11,063 nucleotides of DNA. It comes from Anaerolineales bacterium (lineage in GTDB: Bacteria > Chloroflexota > Anaerolineae > Anaerolineales > UBA6663). The notes beneath the pieces are model-generated. The model was not told where the DNA came from. It saw only the letters and a program-made list of their open reading frames with translations, and ran no database searches. Positions 5,049 to 11,063 of the stretch are shown in pieces. A program made the translations under genes and the position numbers. How positions within the stretch are numbered: the stretch's first letter is position 1; every line of letters starts with the position of its first letter. The stretch is taken from contig JAGOBN010000062.1 of assembly GCA_017999235.1 (NCBI GenBank), forward strand, positions 1 to 11,063, read 5' to 3'.

Positions 5049-7947
5049 TCGGGGAGTATAACGCGGCCGGCTCCGGGCCGAGACTCTGGGCCAGGCTTTG
5101 CGCGGGGTGCTGGGCCAGGCGGCCCGCGCCGGCGGCGATCTGGCTGCGGCACGAGATGCCGGCCGCGATGATCACCGTCTCCGGCGCGGCGGCGCGCACG
5201 GCCGGCAGCAGCCGGTCCTCGCCGATCCGCATCGACACGGCGTAGTGTTCGGCCTCATAGCCAAAGGCGCCGGCCAGGCCGCAGCAGCCCGCGTCGATGG
5301 CGCGCACGTCGGCCCCGGTGAGGCGCAGCGCGCGCAGCAGCGGCCCCAGGCCGGTGAGCGCCTTCTGATAACAGTGGCCGTGGACGGCCAGCGTCCGCCC
5401 CGCTAACCCGCCGGCCAGCAGCGGCCGATAGCGTTCCGCGGCGCGGTCCACAAACTCTTCCAACAGCAGCGCCTGCCGCGCCACCGCCTGGGCGTCCGGA
5501 TCGCCGGGCAGAAAATCCAGGTATTCATCGCGCAGCGTCAGCAAGCAGGAAGGCTCCAGGCCCACAATCGGCATCCCGCGCTGGGCAAACGGGGCCAGCA
5601 CCGCCACATTCCGCCGGGCGTGCACGCGCGCCTCGGCCAGCAGACCTTTGGATATCAAGGGCCGGCCGCAGCACACCTTGGGCGCCAACACCGGCTCATA
5701 GCCGGCGGCCCGCAGGACCCGCACCGCCGCCAAGCCCACCTCCGGCGCCTGATACTGGGTGTAGGTGTCATCGAAGAGCACCACTGGGCGGCCGCCGGCC
5801 CGCGGCTCAAACTGCGCCCGGAAAGTCCGGCGGGCAAACTTTGGCAGCGGCCGCTGAGCCGCGATCCCCAGCAGCCGTTCACCCAGCCAGCGCGCGGCCG
5901 GCGCCGCCAGCAGCGCGTTCACCAGCCCGGCGGCCGGCTGCGCCAGCCGGGACACCAGCGCGATCTGGCCGAAGAGCCGGCTGCGCAGCGGGACCCCATG
6001 CTGGGCCTGGTAGTGCGCCAGGAACTCATATTTGAGCTTGGCCATATCCACGGCCGACGGACACTCGGCTTTACAGGCCTTGCACTCCAGACACAGGTCC
6101 AACACCGCGTGCAGGCGCGCCGAGGTCAGGGCCTCCGGCGGCAGCGCCCCAGACAGCGCGGCCCGCAGCGCGTTGGCGCGCCCACGCGTGGAATGCTCCT
6201 CGTCGCGCGTGGCTTGGAAGGAGGGACACATCGCGCCGCCGGCCTGGCGGCAGGCGCCGGCGCCGTTGCACTGCTCCACCGCGCCCGCGAAACCGCCTTC
6301 CCGGCTGAAGTCCAGCATGGTGGCCAGCGTGCGCGCCTGATACCGCGGCCCGTAGCGCAGGTGCTCGGTGAGCGCCGGCGCGGCCACAATCTTGCCGGGA
6401 TTGAGCAGGCCGCGCGGGTCGAACAAGTCTTTGACCGCGCCCAACGCCGCGTAGACCGCGGGGCCAAACAGCTCGGCATTCCAGGCCGAGCGCGCCAGCC
6501 CATCGCCGTGCTCGCCCGACATCGCCCCACCCAGCCGCCGCACCGCCGCGCATACCGCGCCGGCGATCCGGCGCATGCGCGCCACGTCAGCGGCCTGTTT
6601 GAGATTCAGCAGCGGCCGGATGTGCAGACAGCCGGCGGAGGCATGGCCGTAGAAAGCCGCGCCCGTCACGGCCTCGGCCGCGAAAATGCGCTCAATCTCG
6701 CCGATCAGCTCGCCCAGCCGTTCCACCGGCGCGCTGACATCCTCCATGAACGCGGCCGGCTTGGCGTCACCGCGCACCGACATCAGCAGCCCCAGGCCGG
6801 CCTTCCGCACACCCCAGACCGCGGCCTGGTCTTCCGCGCTGAGCGCGCGCGTGCTGGCCGGCGCCAAACGCCGGGCCTCCAGCGCTGCGATCTGAGCCAC
6901 CACTTCGGCTGCGTTCGCGCCCGTGTACTCCACCGCCAGCACCGCCGCCGGCCGGCCGACCACCCACCCCAGCAGATGGGCATAGCCGGGCGCCGCCCGC
7001 GTCACGTCGATCAAGCGTTGATCGAGCAGCTCGACGGCCGCCGGCCCCGTCTCCAGCACCGCCCGCGTCGCGTCGGCGGCCTGGCGGATTGATTCAAACT
7101 GCAGGAGGCTCAGGCCGGTGCAGGCCGGACGCGGCACCAGCCGGAGCTTGGCCCGCGCGATCACGGCCAGCGTCCCCTCCGAGCCGGCCAGCAGGCGGTG
7201 GAGGTGGCCGGGGCCGGCGTCGGGGTAAGGGCGGTCGCCCCAGCCGGCCGGCCGCGTCGCGCTGAAGCCGTGCGGGGCGAGCAGATCATTGAGCCGATAG
7301 CCCGAGACACTGCGCCAAGTGTGCGGATACGCGGCGCGGATCGCGTCGGCGTGCGCGGCCACGATGGCGCCCACCCCGGCCGCCAGATCGGCCGGCGCCT
7401 GATCCGGCGCCAGGGTCACCGCGCGGCCATCGGCCAGGATGACGTCGGCCGCCAGGAGCTGGTCGCTGGTCAGGCCGTAGCACAGCGAGTGCGCGCCGGT
7501 GGCGTTGCAGGCCACCATCCCGCCCACCGTGGCGCGGTCGGAGGACGACGGCGCGCAGCCATAGTCCAGCCCGTGCGGCCGGGCGGCCTGGGTGAGCGCG
7601 TCACACACCACGCCGGCCGCGGCCCAGGCCCAGCCCTCTTCCACATTCAGGTCCAGGCTGGTCAGATGCCGTGAGCAATCCAGCACCAGGCCGCGGCCCA
7701 CCGCCCCGCCGGCCAGACCGCTGCCGCCGCCGCGGGAAATCACCGGCACGCCGTGCTGGGCGCAGACCTGAACCGCCGCCTGCAGGTCCGCGGCCGTGCG
7801 CGGAAAGGCCACGCCCAGCGGCGCAATCTGATAAATACTGGCGTCGGTGGCGTACAGCGCGCGCGCGAGCGCGTCAAAGCGCAGCTCGCCCGTAAACTGC
7901 CGGGCCAGGTCGTTGACCAAGTCGGGCGGGGGCGGAGCCGGTGTCAA
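5035..7947 (-). CDS. FAD-binding and (Fe-S)-binding oxidoreductase (D-lactate / D-2-hydroxyacid dehydrogenase type, YdiJ-like)
   Basis: A 970-aa fusion. Residues about 35-265 are the FAD_binding_4 domain (PVISRGGGSGLAGGAVG at 68-84, ATVGGMVACNATGAHS at 139-154). Residues about 270-525 are FAD-oxidase_C with GHASAGCLHIRP (434-445) and SGEHGDGL (477-484), then the domain end DPRGLLNPGKI. Next come two cluster motifs, Cys560/566/574 and Cys619/622/625/629 (CLECKACKAECPS), for [4Fe-4S] centres, and two CCG domains (CCGRP at 759, AGCCGLAG at 886). This is the GlcD-GlcF/YdiJ layout and near its usual size (about 950-1020 aa). Such enzymes oxidise a D-2-hydroxy acid (lactate, glycolate or 2-hydroxyglutarate) and pass electrons to the quinone pool from the cytoplasmic membrane face; the substrate is undetermined. 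The start is uncertain: TTG at 7945-7947 is the first in-frame start after a stop codon, with no Shine-Dalgarno; TTG at 7918-7920 is an alternative. Confidence 0.9.
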   Translation of the reverse strand: MTPAPPPPDLVNDLARQFTGELRFDALARALYATDASIYQIAPLGVAFPRTAADLQAAVQVCAQHGVPVISRGGGSGLAGGAVGRGLVLDCSRHLTSLDLNVEEGWAWAAAGVVCDALTQAARPHGLDYGCAPSSSDRATVGGMVACNATGAHSLCYGLTSDQLLAADVILADGRAVTLAPDQAPADLAAGVGAIVAAHADAIRAAYPHTWRSVSGYRLNDLLAPHGFSATRPAGWGDRPYPDAGPGHLHRLLAGSEGTLAVIARAKLRLVPRPACTGLSLLQFESIRQAADATRAVLETGPAAVELLDQRLIDVTRAAPGYAHLLGWVVGRPAAVLAVEYTGANAAEVVAQIAALEARRLAPASTRALSAEDQAAVWGVRKAGLGLLMSVRGDAKPAAFMEDVSAPVERLGELIGEIERIFAAEAVTGAAFYGHASAGCLHIRPLLNLKQAADVARMRRIAGAVCAAVRRLGGAMSGEHGDGLARSAWNAELFGPAVYAALGAVKDLFDPRGLLNPGKIVAAPALTEHLRYGPRYQARTLATMLDFSREGGFAGAVEQCNGAGACRQAGGAMCPSFQATRDEEHSTRGRANALRAALSGALPPEALTSARLHAVLDLCLECKACKAECPSAVDMAKLKYEFLAHYQAQHGVPLRSRLFGQIALVSRLAQPAAGLVNALLAAPAARWLGERLLGIAAQRPLPKFARRTFRAQFEPRAGGRPVVLFDDTYTQYQAPEVGLAAVRVLRAAGYEPVLAPKVCCGRPLISKGLLAEARVHARRNVAVLAPFAQRGMPIVGLEPSCLLTLRDEYLDFLPGDPDAQAVARQALLLEEFVDRAAERYRPLLAGGLAGRTLAVHGHCYQKALTGLGPLLRALRLTGADVRAIDAGCCGLAGAFGYEAEHYAVSMRIGEDRLLPAVRAAAPETVIIAAGISCRSQIAAGAGRLAQHPAQSLAQSLGPEPAALYSPNARL

Positions 7948-7961
7948 AGCGCGCCGACCAT
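7944..7961 (-). other. Possible five-codon leader ORF (MVGAL) before the dehydrogenase
   Basis: On the minus strand ATG at 7959-7961 opens a five-codon frame ending in TGA at 7944-7946, which overlaps the proposed TTG start of the dehydrogenase (7945-7947). The arrangement could allow termination-reinitiation at a gene that has no Shine-Dalgarno site of its own. The mini-frame also lacks a ribosome binding site, so it may be chance. Confidence 0.15.
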
Positions 7962-7993
7962 GGGTACGTTAACGGTGGGGGATCAGGCCGGCC

Positions 7994-8416
7994 TCACCGC
8001 TGGGGCCGGCCGCCTGAGGCGGGGCGCGGTTTCTTCTTCGGTTTGGCCGCGGCGCGTTCCAGGCTTTCCTGCACCCGGAACTTCACGATCTGACTGATCA
8101 GGCGGTAGGGCAGCGGCCGATCCAGGGGGAACTGCACGGAGCCTTTGGCGCCGGCATAGCCGGCCAGCTCGGCCTTGAATTTCTCAATCCCGGTCGGCGT
8201 CGGATAAAACCCGATATGCCGTTGGAAGGCGGCGAAATGCACCAGGTTGCCGCCGTTCAGCGTAAAGGTCGGGATTTGATATTTGATGGTCTCTTGCGCG
8301 GCCGGCGCCGCCTTGCGGATCGTCGCCCGGACCTTCTCCAGGAGCACTTGCACCTCCGGCGGAAAACCGGCGATGTATTCCGCGATCGTAGTTGGGGCGC
8401 TTGGTTTGGCTGGCAT
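7994..8416 (-). CDS. DUF1801 (YdhG-like) protein
   Basis: A 140-aa soluble protein with the hallmarks of DUF1801: TIKYQIPTFTLNG (43-55), HFAAFQRHIGFYPTPTGIEKF in two parts (60-68 and 69-80), and KGSVQFPLDRPLP (91-103) followed by a closing helix (RLISQIVKFRVQESL). The family has a frataxin-like fold and is often labelled 'iron chaperone', but its function is poorly established. The last 20 residues are a basic, low-complexity tail (KPKKKPRP), longer than usual, which may contact nucleic acid or be disordered. GAGGA at 8422-8426, 5 nt before ATG, fixes the start. It lies 48 bp after the PII-like gene and 46 bp before the dehydrogenase, all leftward, with no clear terminator in either gap. Confidence 0.88.
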   Translation of the reverse strand: MPAKPSAPTTIAEYIAGFPPEVQVLLEKVRATIRKAAPAAQETIKYQIPTFTLNGGNLVHFAAFQRHIGFYPTPTGIEKFKAELAGYAGAKGSVQFPLDRPLPYRLISQIVKFRVQESLERAAAKPKKKPRPASGGRPQR

Positions 8417-8464
8417 GTGAGTCCTCGCTTTGGTTTCTCAGGGCCGCGAATACGCCGCCCGGCG

Positions 8465-8830
8465 CTACGCCCCCGCCCGGCGGCGGTGCAAGCCCCAGGC
8501 GCGCGTCACCGGCAGGGTGAACAAAATGCCGGTGTCCGGTTCAGCCAGCGGCCCGGTGATGGCCTCAGTGGCGGCCACCAGGGCGTCCAGATCAAAACCG
8601 TCCGGCACCACCGCGAAGAGCGTCCGGTTGGTCTCTTCGCGCGTCCGCAGCAAACTGGAGAGTGACGGCATCAGCGGCAGATCGTCGCGCAGAACTTGCG
8701 CGCCCAGTTCGCGGCCCAGGCCGGCGCTGTCCAGCAGGGTAGCCCCCGGGACCCCGGCCGCCAGCCAGGCCGTTAACACGTCATCCACCTTGCCCGCGTC
8801 ATCCAGCACCAGCACCACTAACTCAGGCAT
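8465..8830 (-). CDS. PII-like signalling protein linked to the antiporter
   Basis: A 121-aa protein resembling the PII/PII-like superfamily: an opening strand LVVLVLDDAGKVDDVLTAW, then GATLLDSAGLGREL before a variable loop region (about 38-65), LFAVVP, and the closing PDTGILFTLPVTRAWGL, which recalls the PII motif 'G.IFvlPV..a'. PII-like proteins are small trimers that bind adenyl nucleotides or other ligands and control a neighbouring transporter or enzyme (SbtB, PstA and CutA-like examples). ATG at 8828-8830 is chosen over GTG at 8834-8836 because AGGAG at 8838-8842 lies 7 nt from the ATG and only 1 nt from the GTG. The gene overlaps the antiporter end by 8 bp, so coupled synthesis and regulation of the antiporter are likely. 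The assignment is by pattern; sequence identity to true GlnB is low. Confidence 0.65.
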   Translation of the reverse strand: MPELVVLVLDDAGKVDDVLTAWLAAGVPGATLLDSAGLGRELGAQVLRDDLPLMPSLSSLLRTREETNRTLFAVVPDGFDLDALVAATEAITGPLAEPDTGILFTLPVTRAWGLHRRRAGA

Positions 8831-10025
8831 GTTCACGCTCCTGTCGGGAAAAAACCAGCCGCAGCAGCGGCGGCGTGGCCAGCGTCGTCACCAGCACCAT
8901 CAGCACCACGGCCGTGAAGCCCGAGGCGTCCAGCACGCCGGCGCCCACGCCCACCGAGGCCACAATCAGGCCGACCTCGCCGCGCGAGACCATGCCCACC
9001 CCCACCCGCAGCGCCGCCGGCCAGGCCATCCCGCCCAGGCGCGCCCCGCCGCCGGCCCCCAGCACCTTGGAGGCGATCGCCACCACGCAGATGACGGCCA
9101 CCAAACCGAAATCGCCGGCGCTCAGGGTGCGCGCATCGGCGCGCAGGCCGAGGCTCACCAGGAACAGCGGCACAAAAAAGGCGAACGCGATCGCGCGCAG
9201 ACCGCGCTCGATCTTCTCCTTGGAGGCGCTGCCAGACAGCGCCACCCCGGCAATAAACGCGCCGGTAATGGCGGCCACCCCGCCGACCACCTCCGAGGCC
9301 CAGGCGAACAACAGGATCACAATGATCACCAGCGAGATGACGGGCTCGCTGATAGGCAGGCGCCGGCCCTCCAGCCAGTGGACCAGCCGGGGCAGCAGCC
9401 AGCTCCCCAGCAGGTAAGCCCCGGCCAGAAAAAGCAGCATCCGGACAAAAATCCAGATCAAGGCCAGCGGCCCGCCCTCGCCATCCCCCAGCACCAGCGC
9501 CAGAAAGACCGAGAGCGCGCCGATGGCCAGCACGTCATCCACCACCGCCGCGCCCAGCAGGGTCAGGCCTTCCCGGCTGCGCAGGCGGCCCAGCTCCATC
9601 AAGGTCTGGGCCGAGATGCTCACCGAGGTCGCGGCCATGACCAGGCCCAGGAACATCGCCTGGGTCACATCATAGCCAAAGGGCAGCAAGACGGCCAGAC
9701 CCAACCCAATCGGCGCGACGACGCCGAGAATGCCGGCCAGCACCGCCGGCCGGCCGGCGCGCATCAAATCCGCGAGCTGGATCTCCAGGCCGGCGCTGAA
9801 CATCAGGAAGATCACGCCCAGTTCGCCAAATTCGTAGAGCGCGTCCACGACGTGGGCCTGGGCAAAGTACGGCAGCCCAAAGACGTTCAAAATCGACGGC
9901 CCCAGCACCAGGCCGGCCAGCAGCTTGCCCAGCACCACCGGCTGGCCCAGCCGGCCGGACAGCCAGCCGGCCAGCTTGGCCGTGGTCAGCGCCAGCGCCA
10001 GCGCCGCAAGTAACGGTAAGAACAT
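8823..10025 (-). CDS. CPA2-family monovalent cation:proton antiporter (Kef/NapA-like)
   Basis: A 400-aa membrane protein of about 12-13 helices and no C-terminal TrkA-N domain. It shows GQPVVLGKLLAGLVLGPS (27-44), FLMFSAGLEI (73-82), ATSVSISAQTL (132-142), AAVVDDVLAIG (159-169) and SRGEVGLIVAS (347-357). Asp163-Asp164 match the paired aspartates of electrogenic Na+/H+ antiporters such as NapA, and Lys319 (IASKVLG) may match the conserved lysine of helix 10. This favours Na+(or K+)/H+ exchange at the inner membrane. The start at 10025 is set by GAGGAG at 10032-10037 and by the position of the first helix; an upstream in-frame extension to 10160 would translate through the leader terminator and is rejected. 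It is the first gene of the leftward chain and overlaps the PII-like gene. Confidence 0.92.
   Translation of the reverse strand: MFLPLLAALALALTTAKLAGWLSGRLGQPVVLGKLLAGLVLGPSILNVFGLPYFAQAHVVDALYEFGELGVIFLMFSAGLEIQLADLMRAGRPAVLAGILGVVAPIGLGLAVLLPFGYDVTQAMFLGLVMAATSVSISAQTLMELGRLRSREGLTLLGAAVVDDVLAIGALSVFLALVLGDGEGGPLALIWIFVRMLLFLAGAYLLGSWLLPRLVHWLEGRRLPISEPVISLVIIVILLFAWASEVVGGVAAITGAFIAGVALSGSASKEKIERGLRAIAFAFFVPLFLVSLGLRADARTLSAGDFGLVAVICVVAIASKVLGAGGGARLGGMAWPAALRVGVGMVSRGEVGLIVASVGVGAGVLDASGFTAVVLMVLVTTLATPPLLRLVFSRQEREHA
8838..8842 (-). promoter_or_regulatory. Shine-Dalgarno site that decides the PII-like start
   Basis: AGGAG on the minus strand, 7 nt before ATG 8830 but 1 nt before GTG 8836. 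It lies inside the last codons of the antiporter gene. Confidence 0.75.
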
Positions 10026-10031
10026 CGCCTG

Positions 10032-10037
10032 CTCCTC
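10032..10037 (-). promoter_or_regulatory. Shine-Dalgarno site of the antiporter
   Basis: GAGGAG on the minus strand, 6 nt before ATG 10025. UCCUC at 10053-10057 upstream can pair with it over 5 bp, so the site could be hidden by RNA structure. Confidence 0.8.
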
Positions 10038-10090
10038 TTTTATCCGCCTCCGGAGGACTTCCCCGGTGAGTGCACGGCCACCCCGCGCGT

Positions 10091-10124
10091 AGAAAACAAA
10101 AGGAGACAGCTTTGACTGTCTCCT
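10091..10124 (-). terminator. Intrinsic terminator inside the antiporter leader
   Basis: On the minus strand AGGAGACAG, loop TCAAAG, CTGTCTCCT form a perfect 9-bp stem (10116-10124 with 10101-10109), followed by TTTGTTTTCT. The plus-strand reading has no T-tract. It stands 66 bp upstream of the antiporter start and downstream of its predicted promoter, the position of a transcription attenuator. Confidence 0.8.
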
Positions 10125-10189
10125 CCAAGAATCCGGGTACGCGGAGCCGGAACGCCTCAATTGGGGTGGGGTAGATCGTTCGCTGGGCG

Positions 10190-10218
10190 ACTGTACCAGA
10201 ATCTCAATCGCGGGTCAA
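10190..10218 (-). promoter_or_regulatory. Predicted sigma-70-type promoter of the antiporter operon
   Basis: On the minus strand TTGACC (10213-10218) and TACAGT (10190-10195) are separated by 17 bases. The -35 matches the consensus at 5 of 6 and the -10 at 4 of 6. Transcription would start near 10184 and enter the structured leader. Confidence 0.55.
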
Positions 10219-10230
10219 CGACGGCGCGGC

Positions 10231-10248
10231 GATCACAGACAAATGATC
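10231..10248. promoter_or_regulatory. Dyad GATCA-N8-TGATC between the divergent promoters
   Basis: A perfect 5-bp inverted repeat with an 8-base spacer (10231-10235 and 10244-10248), lying between the -35 boxes of the leftward antiporter promoter and the rightward PadR promoter. Its size suits a dimeric winged-helix regulator such as PadR, which often binds spaced dyads near its own gene. The link to this PadR is inferred. Confidence 0.4.
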
Positions 10249-10256
10249 AACTACTA

Positions 10257-10282
10257 AGCTATATATGTTGACAGCTATATAT
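10257..10282. repeat. Direct repeat AGCTATATAT with 16-bp period at the PadR promoter
   Basis: AGCTATATAT occurs at 10257-10266 and again at 10273-10282, flanking and overlapping the -35 box. It sits in a short AT-rich island in otherwise GC-rich DNA. It may be a regulator binding site or simply AT-rich promoter DNA. Confidence 0.5.
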
Positions 10283-10296
10283 CTATATACTAATAT
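10268..10296 (+). promoter_or_regulatory. Predicted sigma-70-type promoter of padR
   Basis: TTGACA (10268-10273, perfect -35) and TAATAT (10291-10296) are separated by 17 bases. The start of transcription would be near 10303, giving a 5' leader of about 20 nt. This is the strongest promoter visible in the window. Confidence 0.7.
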
Positions 10297-10311
10297 ACCT
10301 TGGAGATTTTT

Positions 10312-10317
10312 AGGGAG
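10312..10317 (+). promoter_or_regulatory. Shine-Dalgarno site that decides the PadR start
   Basis: AGGGAG, 6 nt before ATG 10324. It favours this start over the in-frame TTG at 10300, which lies in the promoter region. Confidence 0.75.
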
Positions 10318-10323
10318 CTTAGC

Positions 10324-10881
10324 ATGCCACTTGCTCACGCCATCCTGGCCTCGCTCGACCTTCAGCCGATGACCGGGTACGACCTGAAGAAGTTCTTCAA
10401 CCACTCGGTGGGACATTTCTGGTCAACCACCCAAAGCCACATCTACAAAGCGTTGGATGACCTGGAGCGGCAGGGGTGGGCGGAGAAGACCATCATCGCC
10501 CAGACCGACAAGCCCAACCGCAAGCAGTATGCCATCACGGAGACGGGGCGTGCCGAACTACGCCGCTGGCTGACCACGCCCCTGCCGCCGGCGCCGGTGC
10601 GGGAGGCCTGGCTGATCCAGTTGTTCTTCTCGCATACCAGCACGGACGAGGAAATCGCCGCCCTCATCGAGGCGCGCGGCCAGACCATCCGGGAGATCGT
10701 GGGGCGGTACCAATCCCAGACCGAAGCCGCGCTGCCGCCGGCCCTGCCGCCCGGGCTGGAGCGCGCTCGCGCGCTGTGGCAGATCACGCTGGATTACGGC
10801 CTGGCCTTCTATGAGTTCGAAGCGCGCTGGAACGAAGCCATGCTGCGGCGCGTGCAGACCCTGCCGGCGGCGGGCCGGTAA
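10324..10881 (+). CDS. PadR-family transcriptional regulator
   Basis: A 185-aa regulator. The N-terminal winged helix (about 1-80) carries the typical PadR sequence: AILASLDLQPMTGYDLKKFF, then HFWSTTQSHIYKALDDLERQGW and RKQYAITETGRAELRRWL. The C-terminal part (about 88-180) is the helical dimerisation domain (Vir_act_alpha_C type) with REAWLIQLFFS near its start and DYGLAFYEFEARW near its end. Such repressors respond to phenolic or drug-like compounds or to other signals, and often control an adjacent membrane protein and their own promoter. Its promoter is back to back with that of the antiporter operon, with a dyad between them, so it may control both directions. The next gene starts 27 bp downstream on the same strand and is probably co-transcribed. 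Confidence 0.93.
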   Translation: MPLAHAILASLDLQPMTGYDLKKFFNHSVGHFWSTTQSHIYKALDDLERQGWAEKTIIAQTDKPNRKQYAITETGRAELRRWLTTPLPPAPVREAWLIQLFFSHTSTDEEIAALIEARGQTIREIVGRYQSQTEAALPPALPPGLERARALWQITLDYGLAFYEFEARWNEAMLRRVQTLPAAGR

Positions 10882-10908
10882 TTGACCCTGTGACCCAAGG
10901 AGCACCGA

Positions 10909-11063
10909 ATGAGTCTTGCCCTCCCTAACCGGCGCCGGATCGTCCGTAACGTGATCATCTTCTCCGGGGTGGCTGTGGGGGGCGGCTTCTTGGGCCTCGC
11001 CCTGGACCGGCTCGAACCGCCGGCCGACCCCATGCAAGGCCTGGGCGCCCTGCTGTGGCTGAT
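10909..11063 (+). CDS. N-terminus of a membrane protein (possibly CPBP-type intramembrane protease), cut by the window edge
   Basis: ATG at 10909-10911 follows AAGGAG (10897-10902) by 6 nt, and the frame stays open for 51 codons to the edge. The start is a basic cytoplasmic segment (LPNRRRIVRNVI) followed by a hydrophobic helix (IIFSGVAVGGGFLGLAL), a short polar loop with Asp/Glu/Pro, and the start of a second helix (GLGALLWL). This opening resembles CPBP (CAAX-like) membrane proteases of Chloroflexota-like genomes, but the catalytic Glu/His motifs would lie beyond the window, so the family is a guess. Co-transcription with PadR and control by it are likely. Confidence 0.6.
   Translation, partial: MSLALPNRRRIVRNVIIFSGVAVGGGFLGLALDRLEPPADPMQGLGALLWL

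Larger units (their letters stand above)
10026..10184 (-). promoter_or_regulatory. Structured 5' leader of the antiporter operon (candidate attenuator or riboregulator)
   Basis: About 160 nt lie between the predicted transcription start (near 10184) and the antiporter ATG. In order the leader has: CCACCCC (10163-10169); a short TCCGG/CCGGA hairpin (10147-10151 with 10132-10136); a strong terminator hairpin with T-tract (10091-10124); GGGGTGG (10078-10084), which is complementary over 7 bp to the first segment and would enclose the terminator; and TCCTCC (10052-10057), which can pair either with GGAGGA at the foot of the terminator (10121-10126) or with the Shine-Dalgarno site. I do not recognise a known riboswitch class. 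The structural readings are by eye and have not been folded. Confidence 0.5.

Noticed and set aside
5620..7092. 490-codon open frame on the plus strand
   Set aside because: It lies wholly antisense to the dehydrogenase, whose domains and cysteine motifs are unmistakable. The translation is rich in Arg, Gln, His and Gly with no recognisable domain, as expected from the opposite strand of GC-rich coding DNA.
8430..10013. 527-codon open frame on the plus strand
   Set aside because: Antisense to the antiporter and PII-like genes. The product is a His/Gln/Arg-rich low-complexity string typical of the antisense of a membrane protein gene.
10026..10160. Upstream in-frame extension of the antiporter by 45 codons
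   Set aside because: The extension is basic and unrelated to the family, would run through the leader terminator, and ATG 10025 has a good Shine-Dalgarno site and begins at the first helix.
10300..10323. TTG start giving PadR eight extra residues
   Set aside because: It sits next to the -10 box, near the expected transcription start, whereas ATG 10324 has AGGGAG at ideal spacing and matches the family N-terminus.
1..11063. CRISPR array or cas genes accompanying the CARF-like protein
   Set aside because: No regularly spaced repeats and no cas-like proteins were found on either strand of this window.

Overview
The window is GC-rich, tightly packed bacterial DNA, dense in GCCGGC/GGCCGG words. 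Most of its ten complete genes begin with good Shine-Dalgarno sites, and there are two further partial genes at the edges. The protein types recall Chloroflexota (Anaerolineae-like): an SH3/SdrD-type surface protein with a C-terminal membrane segment, a corrinoid-type Fe-S domain protein, a WYL regulator, a CARF-like/LuxR fusion, and a PadR gene next to a small membrane protein. The taxonomic call is an inference from gene style. No rRNA, tRNA, transposase or CRISPR array is visible.

Left part (1-2914). A secreted or anchored SH3-domain protein runs leftward off the edge. Divergent from it is a rightward group: a small protein with a four-cysteine Fe-S motif, a phosphatase-like protein with an unusually short CX4R loop that overlaps it as ATGA, and, 60 bp later, an EamA-type (DMT) transporter. 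A strong leftward terminator lies between the transporter and the convergent WYL regulator.

Middle part (2980-10025), all leftward. In transcription order: a 400-aa CPA2 cation/proton antiporter; a PII-like small protein overlapping it by 8 bp; a DUF1801 protein; a 970-aa FAD/Fe-S dehydrogenase of the YdiJ/GlcD-GlcF type; a protein with an N-terminal CARF-like (Cas_NE0113-like) sensor and a C-terminal LuxR-type HTH, overlapping the dehydrogenase by 14 bp; and, after a 212-bp gap with hairpins and a dyad, the WYL-domain regulator. No strong terminator lies between the antiporter and the CARF-LuxR gene, so one long transcript is possible.

Right part (10026-11063). The antiporter has a leader of about 160 nt containing a clear intrinsic terminator upstream of the start codon, plus other complementary segments, which suggests attenuation or riboregulation. 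Back-to-back promoters drive the antiporter leftward and a PadR regulator rightward. They are separated by a dyad, and an AT-rich direct repeat overlaps the PadR promoter. After PadR comes the start of a membrane protein that runs off the edge.

The most notable points are the CARF-like/LuxR fusion outside any visible CRISPR locus, translationally coupled to a metabolic dehydrogenase and followed by a WYL regulator, and the structured leader of the antiporter/PII-like operon.
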